The notes beneath the pieces are model-generated. The model did not search any database. It was not told where the DNA came from and saw only the letters and a list, made by a program, of their open reading frames with translations. Positions 44,297 through 53,992 of a stretch of 64,000 nucleotides of DNA are shown piece by piece. The stretch is from Marasmius tenuissimus (taxonomy: Eukaryota > Basidiomycota > Agaricomycetes > Agaricales > Marasmiaceae). The stretch spans positions 372,001-436,000 of the forward strand of contig JAQOTA010000070.1 of the NCBI GenBank assembly GCA_029532415.1. The letters run 5' to 3'. A program made the position numbers and the translations under genes. Each line of letters opens with the position of its first letter. Position 1 is the first letter of the stretch.

Positions 44297-45827
44297 TCAC
44301 TGAAAACCACCCACGCCATCCGCAAATTGCTCGAACAGCGCCAAATCAACAGCATCCGCGAGCACCTTATACCCAGTCGGATTCAAATGCAGCCCATCGT
44401 TAACATCATACTTCGGATCCAACCTCTCGACGTTCCCCGGATCCCTTACGGCCAAGTCGAAATCAATAACCGCGTCAAACACCCCGGTCGTGAGACCCTC
44501 TCCTCGGATCCACTCATTCACCTTCTTCCTCGCTGCCTCATGATCAGTCGTATAATACACATTCCCGAAGAACGGCGTAATCGTCGCTCCAAAGAACGGT
44601 ATACCAAACGTATGTATCCGAGCGGATATCTGTTTGTACGCTTGGATGACCTGGTCTGCGACAGCACTCGTATTGGATCCAGCAGTACCGATATCGTTGG
44701 TGCCCTCGAAGATCATGGCGTAGCCGACGCCGGAGTGAGAAAGGACGTCGCGTTCGATGCGACCAAAGACATTGGGACCGAGACCGTCAGCGAGGATGCG
44801 GTTGCCTCCAGCTGCTTGGTTGATCACAGCGATATTAGATGTTGCAGCAGTTGCTTGAACGCGGGTCAGGAGTTGGTCAGTCCATCTAAGCGTCGACAAA
44901 TCCAAGGTCAGAACGGTTTGTCCGAAGTCAGGCTATGAAGAACTCACCGATCATTCCCATTCGTCGTACTTCCACGTCCATCCGTCAAACTATCCCCAAT
45001 AATAACAAACGCCTTCGTCTCCCTCGTTGACCAAGCCTCCACTGCACTCAAAAAGTACCTAATCAACAAAACGCAGCGCGTCAGCGCTATCAGACAACTT
45101 CAACGCAACTCAAACACCCACCAATGCTCAACACCCGTCAACCCCTGCAACGCCTTCAAATCCCCCTCCCCAACATGCTCCCCCTGCACAAACCACGAAG
45201 TCGTCCGACTCCCGGGATGCGACGTAATATCATCCGACTGTTGCCCTTCCCTCAAATATACCGTAACGCTAATCACCGTTGTCGCTTGCGCCTGTTCACC
45301 CAATTCAATCACATCCGAAACGCCCAACGCACCGTTGGGGATGACAATTGAGGGAGAGCCGCTGAACGTCACGGTCTGAAGAGTAGAGGTATCGATGGCG
45401 CTAGACCCCGTTCCGTTCAGCGCGAGGGCGATGGTGGCAGAGGTTATGGGGAGGTTGATTGTACCGAAAGCGTTGGAGAACCGGAGACGGATTTGTTTGG
45501 CTGGTGTGGAGATACGAAGGGTTTGACGGACCGTGGTGTTGGTGAATCGTGTCTTTGGGTCGGGTCGGGGGAGAGTATTAGCTAAAAGCACGAGGAGGTG
45601 AGGTAGATGAGAACTCACGAAAGGCGCAGGAGGCCGGTTGTCTGGGTTTATTTCAGTCAACTGAGGCATCGCTGCAAAACGAACGTTAGCACTCAGAGTG
45701 TAAAATCTAAATCACGCGGATACGCACAAGCCCATGTATCAACCCATCGACCTTGTGGTGGGTCTGGAGTGATCGCACCCACAAACACACTCAGGACGGG
45801 GAGAATCCAAAACGCGAGGTTGACCAT
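44297..45827 (-). CDS. Secreted SGNH/GDSL hydrolase
   Basis: Starts at ATG 45827 (MVNLAFWILPVLSVFVGAIT), a signal peptide. The next exon joins as WVDTWASMPQLTEINPDNRP. A beta-rich N-terminal half contains TLRISTPAKQIRLRFSNAFG. The catalytic half has all blocks: block I AFVIIGDSLTDGRGS (nucleophile Ser), block II NQAAGGNRIL (oxyanion Gly), block III IFEGTNDIG (Asn) and block V YDVNDGLHLNPTGYKVLAD (Asp and His). It is related to fungal SGNH esterases that deacylate polysaccharides; the substrate is unknown. About four exons, no damage seen. A splice donor (GTAAGTG) sits just after the stop codon, so the 3' UTR appears to be spliced and to carry snoRNA copy 2. Confidence 0.92.
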
Positions 45828-45864
45828 ATTCCCGTTCGCAGGGGACCCTGGAGCGACCTTGGCC

Positions 45865-45872
45865 TTTATATA
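45865..45872 (-). promoter_or_regulatory. TATA box of SGNH hydrolase gene
   Basis: TATATAAA on the minus strand, about 38 bp upstream of the ATG at 45827. The spacing suggests a short leader. If this promoter is used, the hydrolase can be transcribed independently of the snoRNA host upstream. Confidence 0.55.
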
Positions 45873-46061
45873 GCGGACGTATTTGAGGAATTTGCGTTAT
45901 TCCAAGTTCAACACCGAACCCCGTGGTCAATATACAACCCGAGGATATTCCGAGTACGACTTCGTCGATGTTACGTGCAGCCTCTGGAGCCTACCAGAAG
46001 AACGAGTCAGTCAATACTCTTCGTAAAGAATGGTGATGCGGCAAGATAGGCATAGAATAAG

Positions 46062-46130
46062 TCAGAAAATCGTAAAAGTCTCGACACGGTGGTTAAGACA
46101 GGGATAACTGATTAAAAATAATTTCATCAT
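46062..46130 (-). ncRNA. Box C/D snoRNA, snR38-like, copy 3
   Basis: Box C ATGATGA (46130-46124), guide CAGTTATCCCTGT identical to copy 1, CTTA as D', GTGTCGA as C', box D CTGA (46065-46062). Confidence 0.8.
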
Positions 46131-46325
46131 AAGACAAGCGTCGGGGGCCGATGGCGAGCCCGGTGGTAATAATGACATCGAAAGAGGAAGCATGGACGAG
46201 TTGACACGAACTTTGTAGCTTCAAGTTTGGATAGTATCCCGAACGTGAAGGCGACCTGGAGATGGGTGATACGTGTCAGCGTTCGGATCTCAGAGAAAAA
46301 GAAAGTAGATAGAGGTGAAGGAGAG

Positions 46326-46393
46326 TCAGAAAATGCCACAGTTGTCGACATAATGATTAAGCCAGGGATAACTGAAATTTCGAGTATCATCAT
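46326..46393 (-). ncRNA. Box C/D snoRNA, snR38-like, copy 4 (guide variant)
   Basis: Box C ATGATGA (46393-46387), guide CAGTTATCCCTGG, CTTA as D', ATGTCGA as C', box D CTGA (46329-46326). The D'-proximal guide base differs from the other copies (T to G). That weakens the first pair but leaves the target position unchanged. Confidence 0.75.
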
Positions 46394-46555
46394 AAAAATA
46401 GGGGGGTGGGGGGCGAATTGTGCGTGAAAAGTCCGGGTTTTGAACAGTATTCGTACCTGGAAGGATACCCTTTCGTCATACTTGAAAGCGGACCTGGTAG
46501 ACGGGATCGGTCAGTATCAAATTTGAAGAGAAAGATAGGTAAAAGCACAAGAAAA

Positions 46556-46622
46556 TCAGAAAAAAATTAAGTCTCGACACGGGTGTTAAGACAGGGATAA
46601 CTGAAGAAATAGGTCTCGTCAT
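46556..46622 (-). ncRNA. Box C/D snoRNA, snR38-like, copy 5 (box C variant)
   Basis: Box C is ATGACGA (46622-46616), one base from consensus. The guide CAGTTATCCCTGT, CTTA, GTGTCGA and box D CTGA (46559-46556) are all kept. The box C change could weaken snoRNP assembly, so this copy may be decaying. Confidence 0.7.
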
Positions 46623-46799
46623 AGTGAAGGAAGCGCGTCTAGTTGTGAGGGCCGCAGTATAAGACTTGAGCAACGTACCTGTTCCGAAGTATAGGGTAAT
46701 AACTGAATCCAGTTTGTCGGTTTGACCGAACCACAACAAGGGGATTTGGGGTAACGTTCGCACCCAATTACCTAAAAAAGATGGTCAAAGTCAGCTGGA

Positions 46800-47310
46800 A
46801 CTCCACTGGAAACATCTAAATAGCAGGCGCAAAGATGCTAAAGAATGATTCTAGCACAGAGAATTGCGCAGAAAGACACAAGCCTCCCTCGAAGAATTTC
46901 CCCGTGACGACAAGAGGTGAAGGATATTGTTAAAGGGCTTCTCACATTCAGCTTGCTGAGCGTAATTACTGTTTTCCGTCCTTCTAATCATCGTATTTAT
47001 TTCAAGGGCGCATCCCACTGTCTAGAAATCCTGCTTAGCTAGTCAGAATCGCGTCACTCCGTCGCAGAAAGTGTAATCCACGTACCCAAACACCATTCTC
47101 TTTATGTTTTTCGTATGGAAGAGCCTCTTCACACCTTTTGATTGATGAAGACTAGTTGGTCATGAGCACCTCATATCGGTAACAATGACATGGAGGTCGA
47201 AAGTAAAGAATTCGCTGACAAAAAAAAACGCGTTGCATTTCGGGTACTGGGCGCTTGATGTGGGAATGCTGTGGCAGTGCTATTGCTCCTCCAGGCGCCG
47301 GCTTGTGGGT
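46800..47310 (+). repeat. Segmental duplication, copy 1
   Basis: Diverged direct match to 60190-60640. Shared landmarks in order: GACACAA(A)GCC, TTCTCACATTCAGC, TCGCGTCACTC, CGCAGA, GCGCGTTG/ACGCGTTGCATTT, TGTGGGAATG, TGTGGCAGTG and CTCCTCCAGGC. No coding frame is shared, so it is a non-coding block of unknown role. Confidence 0.65.
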
Positions 47311-48869
47311 TTCGAATTCCGTCTCGATGTGACTCGTATCGCCGGAGCGTGTCACTGTCAGTAATCGAGGGGCTTTGCGGTCTTGTGAATGGTCCCGCGA
47401 GAACATAGCTACGCCTGGCGAAGCATCGGCCTTTCTGTCGTTGCCAAAGTTAGCCTGCCCTCCTCAGCCAATCTTCCAGATGGACTTCGAACGTGCAACC
47501 TGTCTGTGCCGGCGCTCTTGAAGTCACCATCCTCTTATGGCTCTAATAAAAGCGATAGCATCTTTCGACGAAATCACCCCAGATCTCATTATGTAGTATT
47601 GCAATTGACTCTCCATTGGCGCCTGTGTGACAAGTCTTCACTTTAGTAGAGCTTCTGCTTCGACATGAATGGTCCAAACCACAAGTGCCCCGGAATCTCC
47701 ACTCCAAAACGTTTAGCCAGCGCGCGCTTCGTTGGAAGATGTCAATGTCGGACCTTCATGTAAACAAAACACGAAATTCATGTTGGCACCCTTAGAGCCA
47801 TTAACAGTCAACGGGGACTTTCAGAACCTCCGCCGTCGGAGAGAGCAAACAAATTTCTCGCCAGATTACAATCATTCTTGTGTCTTCACACACCAGGTTG
47901 AGTTCTAGCGTTGCTGCGGCCTACAAAGAGACGTCAGTCGCCACTTAAACGTGAGTATTGTCCTCAGCATAGGCTCACAAAAAATTAAACAATGAAGCTA
48001 AGCGCTGAGTGCTGATCGCCAAGAAGGAGCTAAGTTTGAGTGAGTGTCCAGCACGTACCTATGAGAATTGAACGTGTTAATGATCCTCTGTAACTCTGAA
48101 ATTAACCATTCACGTCGAGGCTGCGTACCGTCAGAAGGACCAAGACCAAGGACCTTGCCCAGATATACGCCGCCACATGTATCAAAGCAATCTTAGGGGC
48201 AGGCAGATCGTGGCAGAATACATGGTGTTTTTGGAACCTTCCGAACGACTATTGAGAGACCCCAGACAATTATGGAAGTCATGGGAAGGATCAGAAATTG
48301 GACGTTTGGAATTGTGCCATGCCACCAGCCGTTAATAAGTTACTCGAGAGTTGGAGATAATCAGCCCTTATTTTGGTACGTCGTGTGTCCGGTGACAATT
48401 CAACCAGTCACTTATTTTCTCCGAAGCCCTGCTAGATCGTAGGAACTCGATTACAAACAGAGAGCGTCAGATCTTGACATGCGCTAGGTGTTCAGATCAT
48501 TCTGGTGAGTCAAACTCTATACGATGTGAACGAATGGCACGTTCACCGTGGCCTGCTTCCCAGACAGATCCAGGATAGTGAGGCTTTGGGACGGGTATTA
48601 AACCAATAACCCTAGTTAGGACTCCGGGGTTTTGCACCTCCGTCACCCTATTGGGGCGAAAGTGGCGGAAACCTTGGATCGGAGTAGCAGGTACGGTTGC
48701 CGAGCAGGCTCAAGCCGACCAAAGGTCAGAGACCAAACCAGCTAAGTAGTATATGCGACTTGAATTTCCATCGATAACTTTCAAATTTCGAGGAGCTTGA
48801 TTGATTCCGGAGATACAGCTACCAACGAGACCAATCAGGACAACTTTCTGCTCGCTGTCTGTCTGGAAC
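47311..48869. other. Intergenic, no gene recognised
   Basis: About 1.5 kb with only short frames on both strands. I see no snoRNA boxes of the snR38 type and no further repeat. Confidence 0.5.
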
Positions 48870-49002
48870 AACAGCACCTGTTACAGGTTCTGTGACTTCC
48901 CTGATATACATACAGTTGTCTTTTAAATTTTCTTTCATTTTGCGCGATCCGGAGACCTCCAGTATATCGTGAAAGTCACAGAACCATGTGACAGGTGCTG
49001 TT
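48870..49002. repeat. Imperfect inverted repeat just upstream of a promoter
   Basis: Left arm AACAGCACCTGTTACAGGTT (from 48870) and right arm ending ACAGGTGCTGTT (at 49002) are inverted partners. Similarity over about 40 bp also includes TCTGTGAC / GTCACAGA and GATATA / TATATC. The arms enclose about 55 bp of AT-rich DNA. It could be a cruciform, a dyad binding site or a small MITE. It ends 16 bp before a TATA box. Confidence 0.75.
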
Positions 49003-49018
49003 ACACTGTCTGAACGAG

Positions 49019-49026
49019 TATAAAAG
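49019..49026 (+). promoter_or_regulatory. TATA box of the 49094 gene
   Basis: TATAAAAG, 68 bp upstream of the ATG, a standard distance for a strongly transcribed fungal gene. The inverted repeat lies directly upstream. Confidence 0.65.
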
Positions 49027-49093
49027 CATCTCTGTCCAGGCGACGACTCGACAGGTCAAAATCCTACAAACATCTCATCCTCCACTTTCTACC

Positions 49094-49737
49094 ATGTCTT
49101 CGGTACGATTGAAGAGCTTCACAAAACTGGTTTACAACTTGTCTGATACCCATAGTAGATCAGCTATATCCACATCAACAGCGAGAAACACAGCGGCGCA
49201 GTCGACGTATACCAGCATCCAACTTCGACAGACATCACGACCTTTGCGGCCGGGACTGACTTTAACAAAGTCAAGACGCTCGCCGTCGGCGAGGGTAACT
49301 ATCCGTGTGAGGCCAAGGGCCATGTGGTGATCAAGCCGCAGCTCTTCCCGCAGGTCGCCTGTCATGCCATCTTCTACAACGACAAGACGCAGATCTCGAA
49401 CCAGACCCCCTTCGGCGAGGTTACCATAGTCTTCAGTACGGGGGAGCAGTCCTTCACTATTGAGAACCAGCATGAAGGGGATCTGCACGTCAAGTTCACC
49501 CCGCCCGCCCAGAACTCCCACTCGGACGATAAGGCGTACCTCGGTTCGTTCAACGGCGCGGAAACTCTCAAGACTGGCGACGTGGGGAAGTACGGCGCGG
49601 ATGGCCACTACGCCATACGCTCTACACTCGACTCCAACCCGGCCAACGTCTTCGCCATTGATTTCGTTAACAACAAGATCCACATGACAAACGGCAACCC
49701 AGCAGGCGAGATTGCCATGGCCTTGCAGAAGGCATGA
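49094..49737 (+). CDS. Unrecognised 195-residue soluble protein, strongly biased codons
   Basis: Exon 1 is only ATG-TCT-TCG (49094-49102). A 56-nt intron (49103-49158, GTACGA...TAGTAG) leads to ISYIHINSEKHSGAVDVYQH. The frame then runs to 49737. Visible segments: GNYPCEAKGHVVIKPQLFPQ, VACHAIFYNDKTQISNQTPF, GEVTIVFSTGEQSFTIENQH, HYAIRSTLDSNPANVFAIDF, NNKIHMTNGNPAGEIAMALQ. There is no signal peptide or membrane helix. It has many beta-type alternations and only two cysteines, and resembles a beta-sandwich protein, but I recognise no family. C-ending codons dominate (AAC, AAG, ATC, TTC), unlike its neighbours, which suggests high expression. A minus-strand frame of similar length is its shadow. 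Confidence 0.75.
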
Positions 49738-50577
49738 ACGATCGCAAATGTTCACTGGTACTCCTCTAAACTTTGTCATCCCTTTTCCAATTGCTAATCG
49801 TGCCACTAGAGACAGCCTCAGACCTCATTATGTCTCCCCAAACTCGCTCAATGGTGCCCTGTGTCAACAAGAAAGTCTTAGTCCCCACATCATGCACAGG
49901 TCGATCCGTTTGTTTCGTTCTCTCGATTCAACAGAAAATCAGTAAATCTACAAAATACAATAAATGCGCCCTTCCTCGTGTACTTGTAGCTCGCGATTGT
50001 TCAAACCCGATTGTAATCATTTGTGACTCCGAATGGATTCCGCCTCGCCGATATATGTCCTGATTCCGCGAGCTCGAAGTGACAATGTGAGGCCGAGTGC
50101 CAAGAAAATCGTGAATAGGACTACTGGGTTTTACACAATGTGAACACGCGAAAAAAGTATTTCGCTTTACGTGACTCGGTTCGACACCTTTAGCCAAGTA
50201 CTGTGGCAACGCGAAAATTCGATCTCCGTCGGAATATCCCGCAGTGGCTCTCACCCTCTAACTGTAATGTATCATTGACGCCCATGAGTAGGATTTATCT
50301 ACCCTCTTTTGGGATGTTTCGAGTGCTTTAGGCTTGACCGAAGTCAGTCTTGTGAATGGAAGTTAAAAGACTCGTTTCAAGCTCGATTCTCAGGCCAGCG
50401 GCCGTCGGCAGACTGAATGCTCCGATGGGCCCTAGTCTCGCCTAGCCAACAGTCAGACCACACTACCGCGAACTCTTTGATTGAATTTGAGTGTCGTTGT
50501 GGTATGTCATGATACTGACATTATCAAAAGAAATTGCGGGTTCGCGCTATATTTTATGGAAAGCCCAGTGGATTATC
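49738..50577. other. Intergenic, no gene recognised
   Basis: 3' flank of the orphan gene and of the truncated permease. Only short unsupported frames. Confidence 0.55.
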
Positions 50578-52045
50578 TTAGGTAGATTCCGGCAATTTCT
50601 CCCTCTTTGAACCTTCCACAACTTCGCGTGGTTCAGGTGGCCCTGTATAATGATGTCGCCCGCCTTCAGGCGGGCAACAATAAGCACACCAATCTGTAGT
50701 GTTGGAGAACAAGGTAACTTACTGATCATGTACCAAGCAGCACTGATGATGCCGAAGCCGACAAACACGACTGACGCGTAGTCTATACGATATAGAATTT
50801 AGAAATAAACTGTCCGAGTCGTCCTTGACCCATGAAGCTGTACAAATACGACCACTTACTCATCGAGGAAGGTGTAATAGGTACGACCGCCGGCATAGAA
50901 AATAACACGATCTCAAATGCAATCCACAAAACGGCGATGATATTCAGAGGCAAGCCAAACTTTCCCAGCGAGAAAGGACTATCTGCGACGCCCCTCCTCC
51001 GATTTGCTAGAGAGACACCGATTGCCATAGCATTACTAGACCCCAGACACATAACAGCGACACCGACGAACGCGTTGAACGCGGTGCTCGAGCCAAGGTA
51101 GATGATACCGAGAAGAAGCTGGACGAGTGTCGATAGCAAGTAAGCGTTGAGAGGGATACCACTATCAACCGATGTCTTGGCAAAAAACCTGTGGAAGGGG
51201 ATCGCCTTGTCGCGTGCAAAAGCCCAGGTTGCACGCGAGGAGGCGCAACAAATTGATATTGCGCAGAAGATGCTGATTATGAAGACTGTCCGGAAGGTGA
51301 ACTGCCGAAGTAAAAGAACTAGGGTCCCACTCACTTATGAACCACTGGACTGGATTACAGCGCAAAAGTAGGATTTTGGTGTCGGAAAGATTCTTGTACG
51401 GAGATTCGAGCGGACGTACCAACCCAAATCCTCCCCCTTTGGACCCCGTAACGAGAGTAAATAGCACCCCAATAGGCTGTCCAGTTGGGACTACGTAGTG
51501 CAATTGATGATCATCTTTACGGACGGGCAATTCAGACTGACCTTCAAGCAGAGGAGCAATATCCGGCAGCGTGAATAGGATGGGAAGTAGGAAAACCACG
51601 CCTGTAAAAAGTCCGATTGGGACTTGCCATACCATAGCTCGCGACAGATCGGCGGTAGGATTATGGATTTCCTCGGCCATGCTTGATACTAAGGTTCATT
51701 TCTCAGTATTTTGTTAATCAGTATGGCGGGAATCAAACCCACTCATACACATCCCAGAGAAGGTGAAAGCTAATTGATTTGAACGGTCAACGTCGTCAGT
51801 TCGGCCAAAGGGACTGATCCTTACCAGGCTAGAAGAACAAGTATGAACGAACATTCGGGGTAGCATTAGATATACATGATCATTACCGGAAAGAGGCCAA
51901 TGCAGAACGACCAGACTGGTGTCCACCCTGAAGCTGAAGAATCAAAGTGGCCAAGAACAAAACCAATGGAATGTCTTCCCGCTGCCGCTCTAACCGGGAG
52001 GCTAACCACGATGACTGGCATTATTTTGAGTGCTGTGCGAGACAA
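50578..52045 (-). pseudogene. APC-superfamily permease B, 5'-truncated
   Basis: The 3' half of a permease very close to copy D. Recognisable parts: RAAAGRHSIGFVLGHF and SASGWTPVWSFCIGLFPG (near 51900-52010), SMAEEIHNPTADLSRAMVWQ, VPTGQPIGVLFTLVTGSKGG, AISICCASSRATWAFARDKA, PLNAYLLSTLVQLLLGIIYL, DYASVVFVGFGIISAAWYMI, HHYTGPPEPREVVEGSKREK. It stops at 50578. Similarity to copy D ends abruptly near 52045. The first half of the protein, with the start codon, the GGGPAT block and the first helices, is absent upstream. Whether the remaining frame is still transcribed is unknown. A putative mobile element begins about 400 bp beyond the break. Confidence 0.85.
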
Positions 52046-52429
52046 GCTTTAGGGAACGGAACGTACGCCATAACTCTCTTCATCCAGGATCACAGAGGGC
52101 TCCTTTATCTTGTTTAGCTTTCTCACGGAGCAGATTATACTCGGTGGGGACACATACCGTCGGAGACTCTACGAGCATGTGAAGCGCCTTATGAGTAAAT
52201 CGGGCGGAACGGTGATTACATCGCGTTTCGGAGGTGAGACATGAGTCCCAGTGAAAAGCCCGGCTATTTCGCTACGGTTAGGCAGTTGCAGTTATGTTCC
52301 ACCTGTTTAGCTAGAATTTGTGGGTTTTTTTTCTTGCATTTTGATGAGTCTGTTTGAATGACTCAAGTCAGTCGACAAGATTTTGATGGTTCAGTCACGG
52401 AAGTCTGGGAATCTTCCCATGCAGCTCAG

Positions 52430-53600
52430 GCGATGCAGATAAAAATTTTGAATAAAAAAGGTTCTTTACCATGGTTGCTATTCGAATGAATCTCCCGTTT
52501 GAATGACAATTGAACAACTAATCTTTGATTATCGGTTGAACGATGCGAAGGCTTTCCCTCACTGGCGGTTACATTCGAACGATAATTTGAATAGAACCGA
52601 ATGGCTCGAGCAAAAGTGTTAAACATCAATTCAAATAGTCATTTGAATCTTGTTCGAATCGCTTCTGAACAGAGAATCCGAAAGTACGGGCTGGTAACTC
52701 GGACTTCGACAATTTAAGTGCTTACCGACTCCCGGGTGTTCAGCCTGATCCGCTCTAGGTACTACCCCTGCTTTTACCTTCAATTCCCGAGGTCTATGAG
52801 CAGAGTTTGAAGCAAAGGAACAGCTAGGAGAAGCTCAACGAATGTTTGCCAATGACTGATGTCTTGAAACCAGATGAACCACGGGGAGTGAAGCGAGTAT
52901 GAGTCGTCAAACGAGTCAACAGAGCATGTAGAATTAGTCATAGGTCCAAGACGGGCCTTGGGAGTGGGTGGCAAGCTGGGTGGACTGACTGTGATCATGG
53001 TTGTGGTCCAGGTTCGAGGGATGATAGGGGGTTGATCCGACTCAAGACTTAGATCACGCCGTCTTTGTCTTTTTAAGGGTCCAAGCGCTTTAGCCCCTTT
53101 TCTCTGCAACTTTCCTCTTGACACCCATGATTCATGAAGCTTCCGGAATCCGGGGCTCCAGTCTGCAACGAGGGCGGCGACGAATCTATCCGACAGAACA
53201 ACACCGAATGTCGTGGCTCATGTCGTCGAGGCAAGTCAGTGATACGTTCAAGTATCACGCGACGTTACGGGCTGCTTAACAGGCCCGGCATTTGCGAGGT
53301 GAAGTCTGCATCTATTCTTCCTGATATCCATGCTCACTACAATGTCACTATGCGTCGAACGGCTTTGCTACTGGACTCTCTTGAATAGCAAACACCTATG
53401 CAACTGGTTGCGAACGGTACTTTTTGGACTCTTTGACTTTTTCTTCTTCTTCAATGGCACTTTCAAACAGTTGGTCAAATTGTTTCGATTACGCGTTTTG
53501 AATGTCGTTCAAATGCGTTTTTCAATTCCTTTCGAATGTCCGTTTCAACCCTTCTTGAGTTTTTCTATAAATTCTTTAAACAAATATTTGAATTTCTGAG
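52430..53600. mobile_element. Putative non-autonomous element with TT(C/T)GAAT-rich ends
   Basis: Both ends (52440-52670 and 53440-53600) are unusually dense in TTTGAAT, TTCGAAT and their complements. The right end carries these motifs roughly as a mirror of the left. The outer ends start with CTCAG on the left and its inverse CTGAG on the right. The middle has no recognisable transposase; a minus-strand frame (53124-52780) has no known domain. Clustered subterminal motifs are typical of DNA transposons and MITEs, but a target-site duplication could not be fixed. Confidence 0.4.
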
Positions 53601-53992
53601 TACCAGAGCGCTCGAGTACCTGGTAGTTCATTACACCTCCGTAACCTGGTGATAGTTGTACATATGGGTGCAGCGGGGCATGTGGGAGAATGGGCGGACC
53701 CCGCCACCAATGAGCATCATCCTGCAGCGAGAGGTAGGTGGCGGGTGTATTCGATTAGAAATTTAATTGCGAGACTATTCAAACAGTGACCATGGTCCGG
53801 GAACTCGATTATTTAAATTACTGGCGCGCATTCCTAGTGCAGCTAAACTGCTTTGGCCTTCTTTAGCACTTTAACGATGTTTGTATTGCTCTCAGTGCCT
53901 CAGGCAGTCAATAGCCATAGATCTCCAAAAAACATGGGCGAAAATAGAAGTCGGGCCAAAGTACGGTTGGCTAATCAGCTTAGCCGGCGCAG
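53601..53992. other. Intergenic, nothing recognised
   Basis: Between the putative mobile element and the stop codon of permease C. No gene or repeat identified. Confidence 0.5.

Larger units (their letters stand above)
45983..46760 (-). ncRNA. Spliced non-coding snoRNA host transcript (inferred)
   Basis: Three snoRNA copies lie in a region with no coding frame but good minus-strand splice signals. Donor GTACGT at 46678 pairs with TACCAG ending at 46494 around copy 5. Donor GTACGA at 46456 pairs with CTCCAG ending at 46256 around copy 4. Between them is a 37-nt exon (46493-46457). For copy 3 the acceptor is probably CTCCAG ending near 45984 and the donor is less certain (about 46243). This arrangement, short non-coding exons with one snoRNA per intron, is that of known snoRNA host genes. 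The transcript ends are unknown. Confidence 0.55.

Noticed and set aside
43363..46600. Repeated ACAGGGATAACTG read as homing-endonuclease (I-SceI-like) sites
   Set aside because: The resemblance covers only part of that site. The flanking boxes and orientation are explained fully by box C/D snoRNAs.
46681..46720. Possible sixth snR38-like copy (AGGGTAATAACTGAAT)
   Set aside because: It has part of the guide-like word but lacks box C, box D and the C' element at the proper spacing, so chance or an erased relic is as likely.
49132..49806. Minus-strand frame of 224 codons opposite the orphan gene
   Set aside because: It mirrors the codon bias of the plus-strand gene and has no ATG context or family resemblance.
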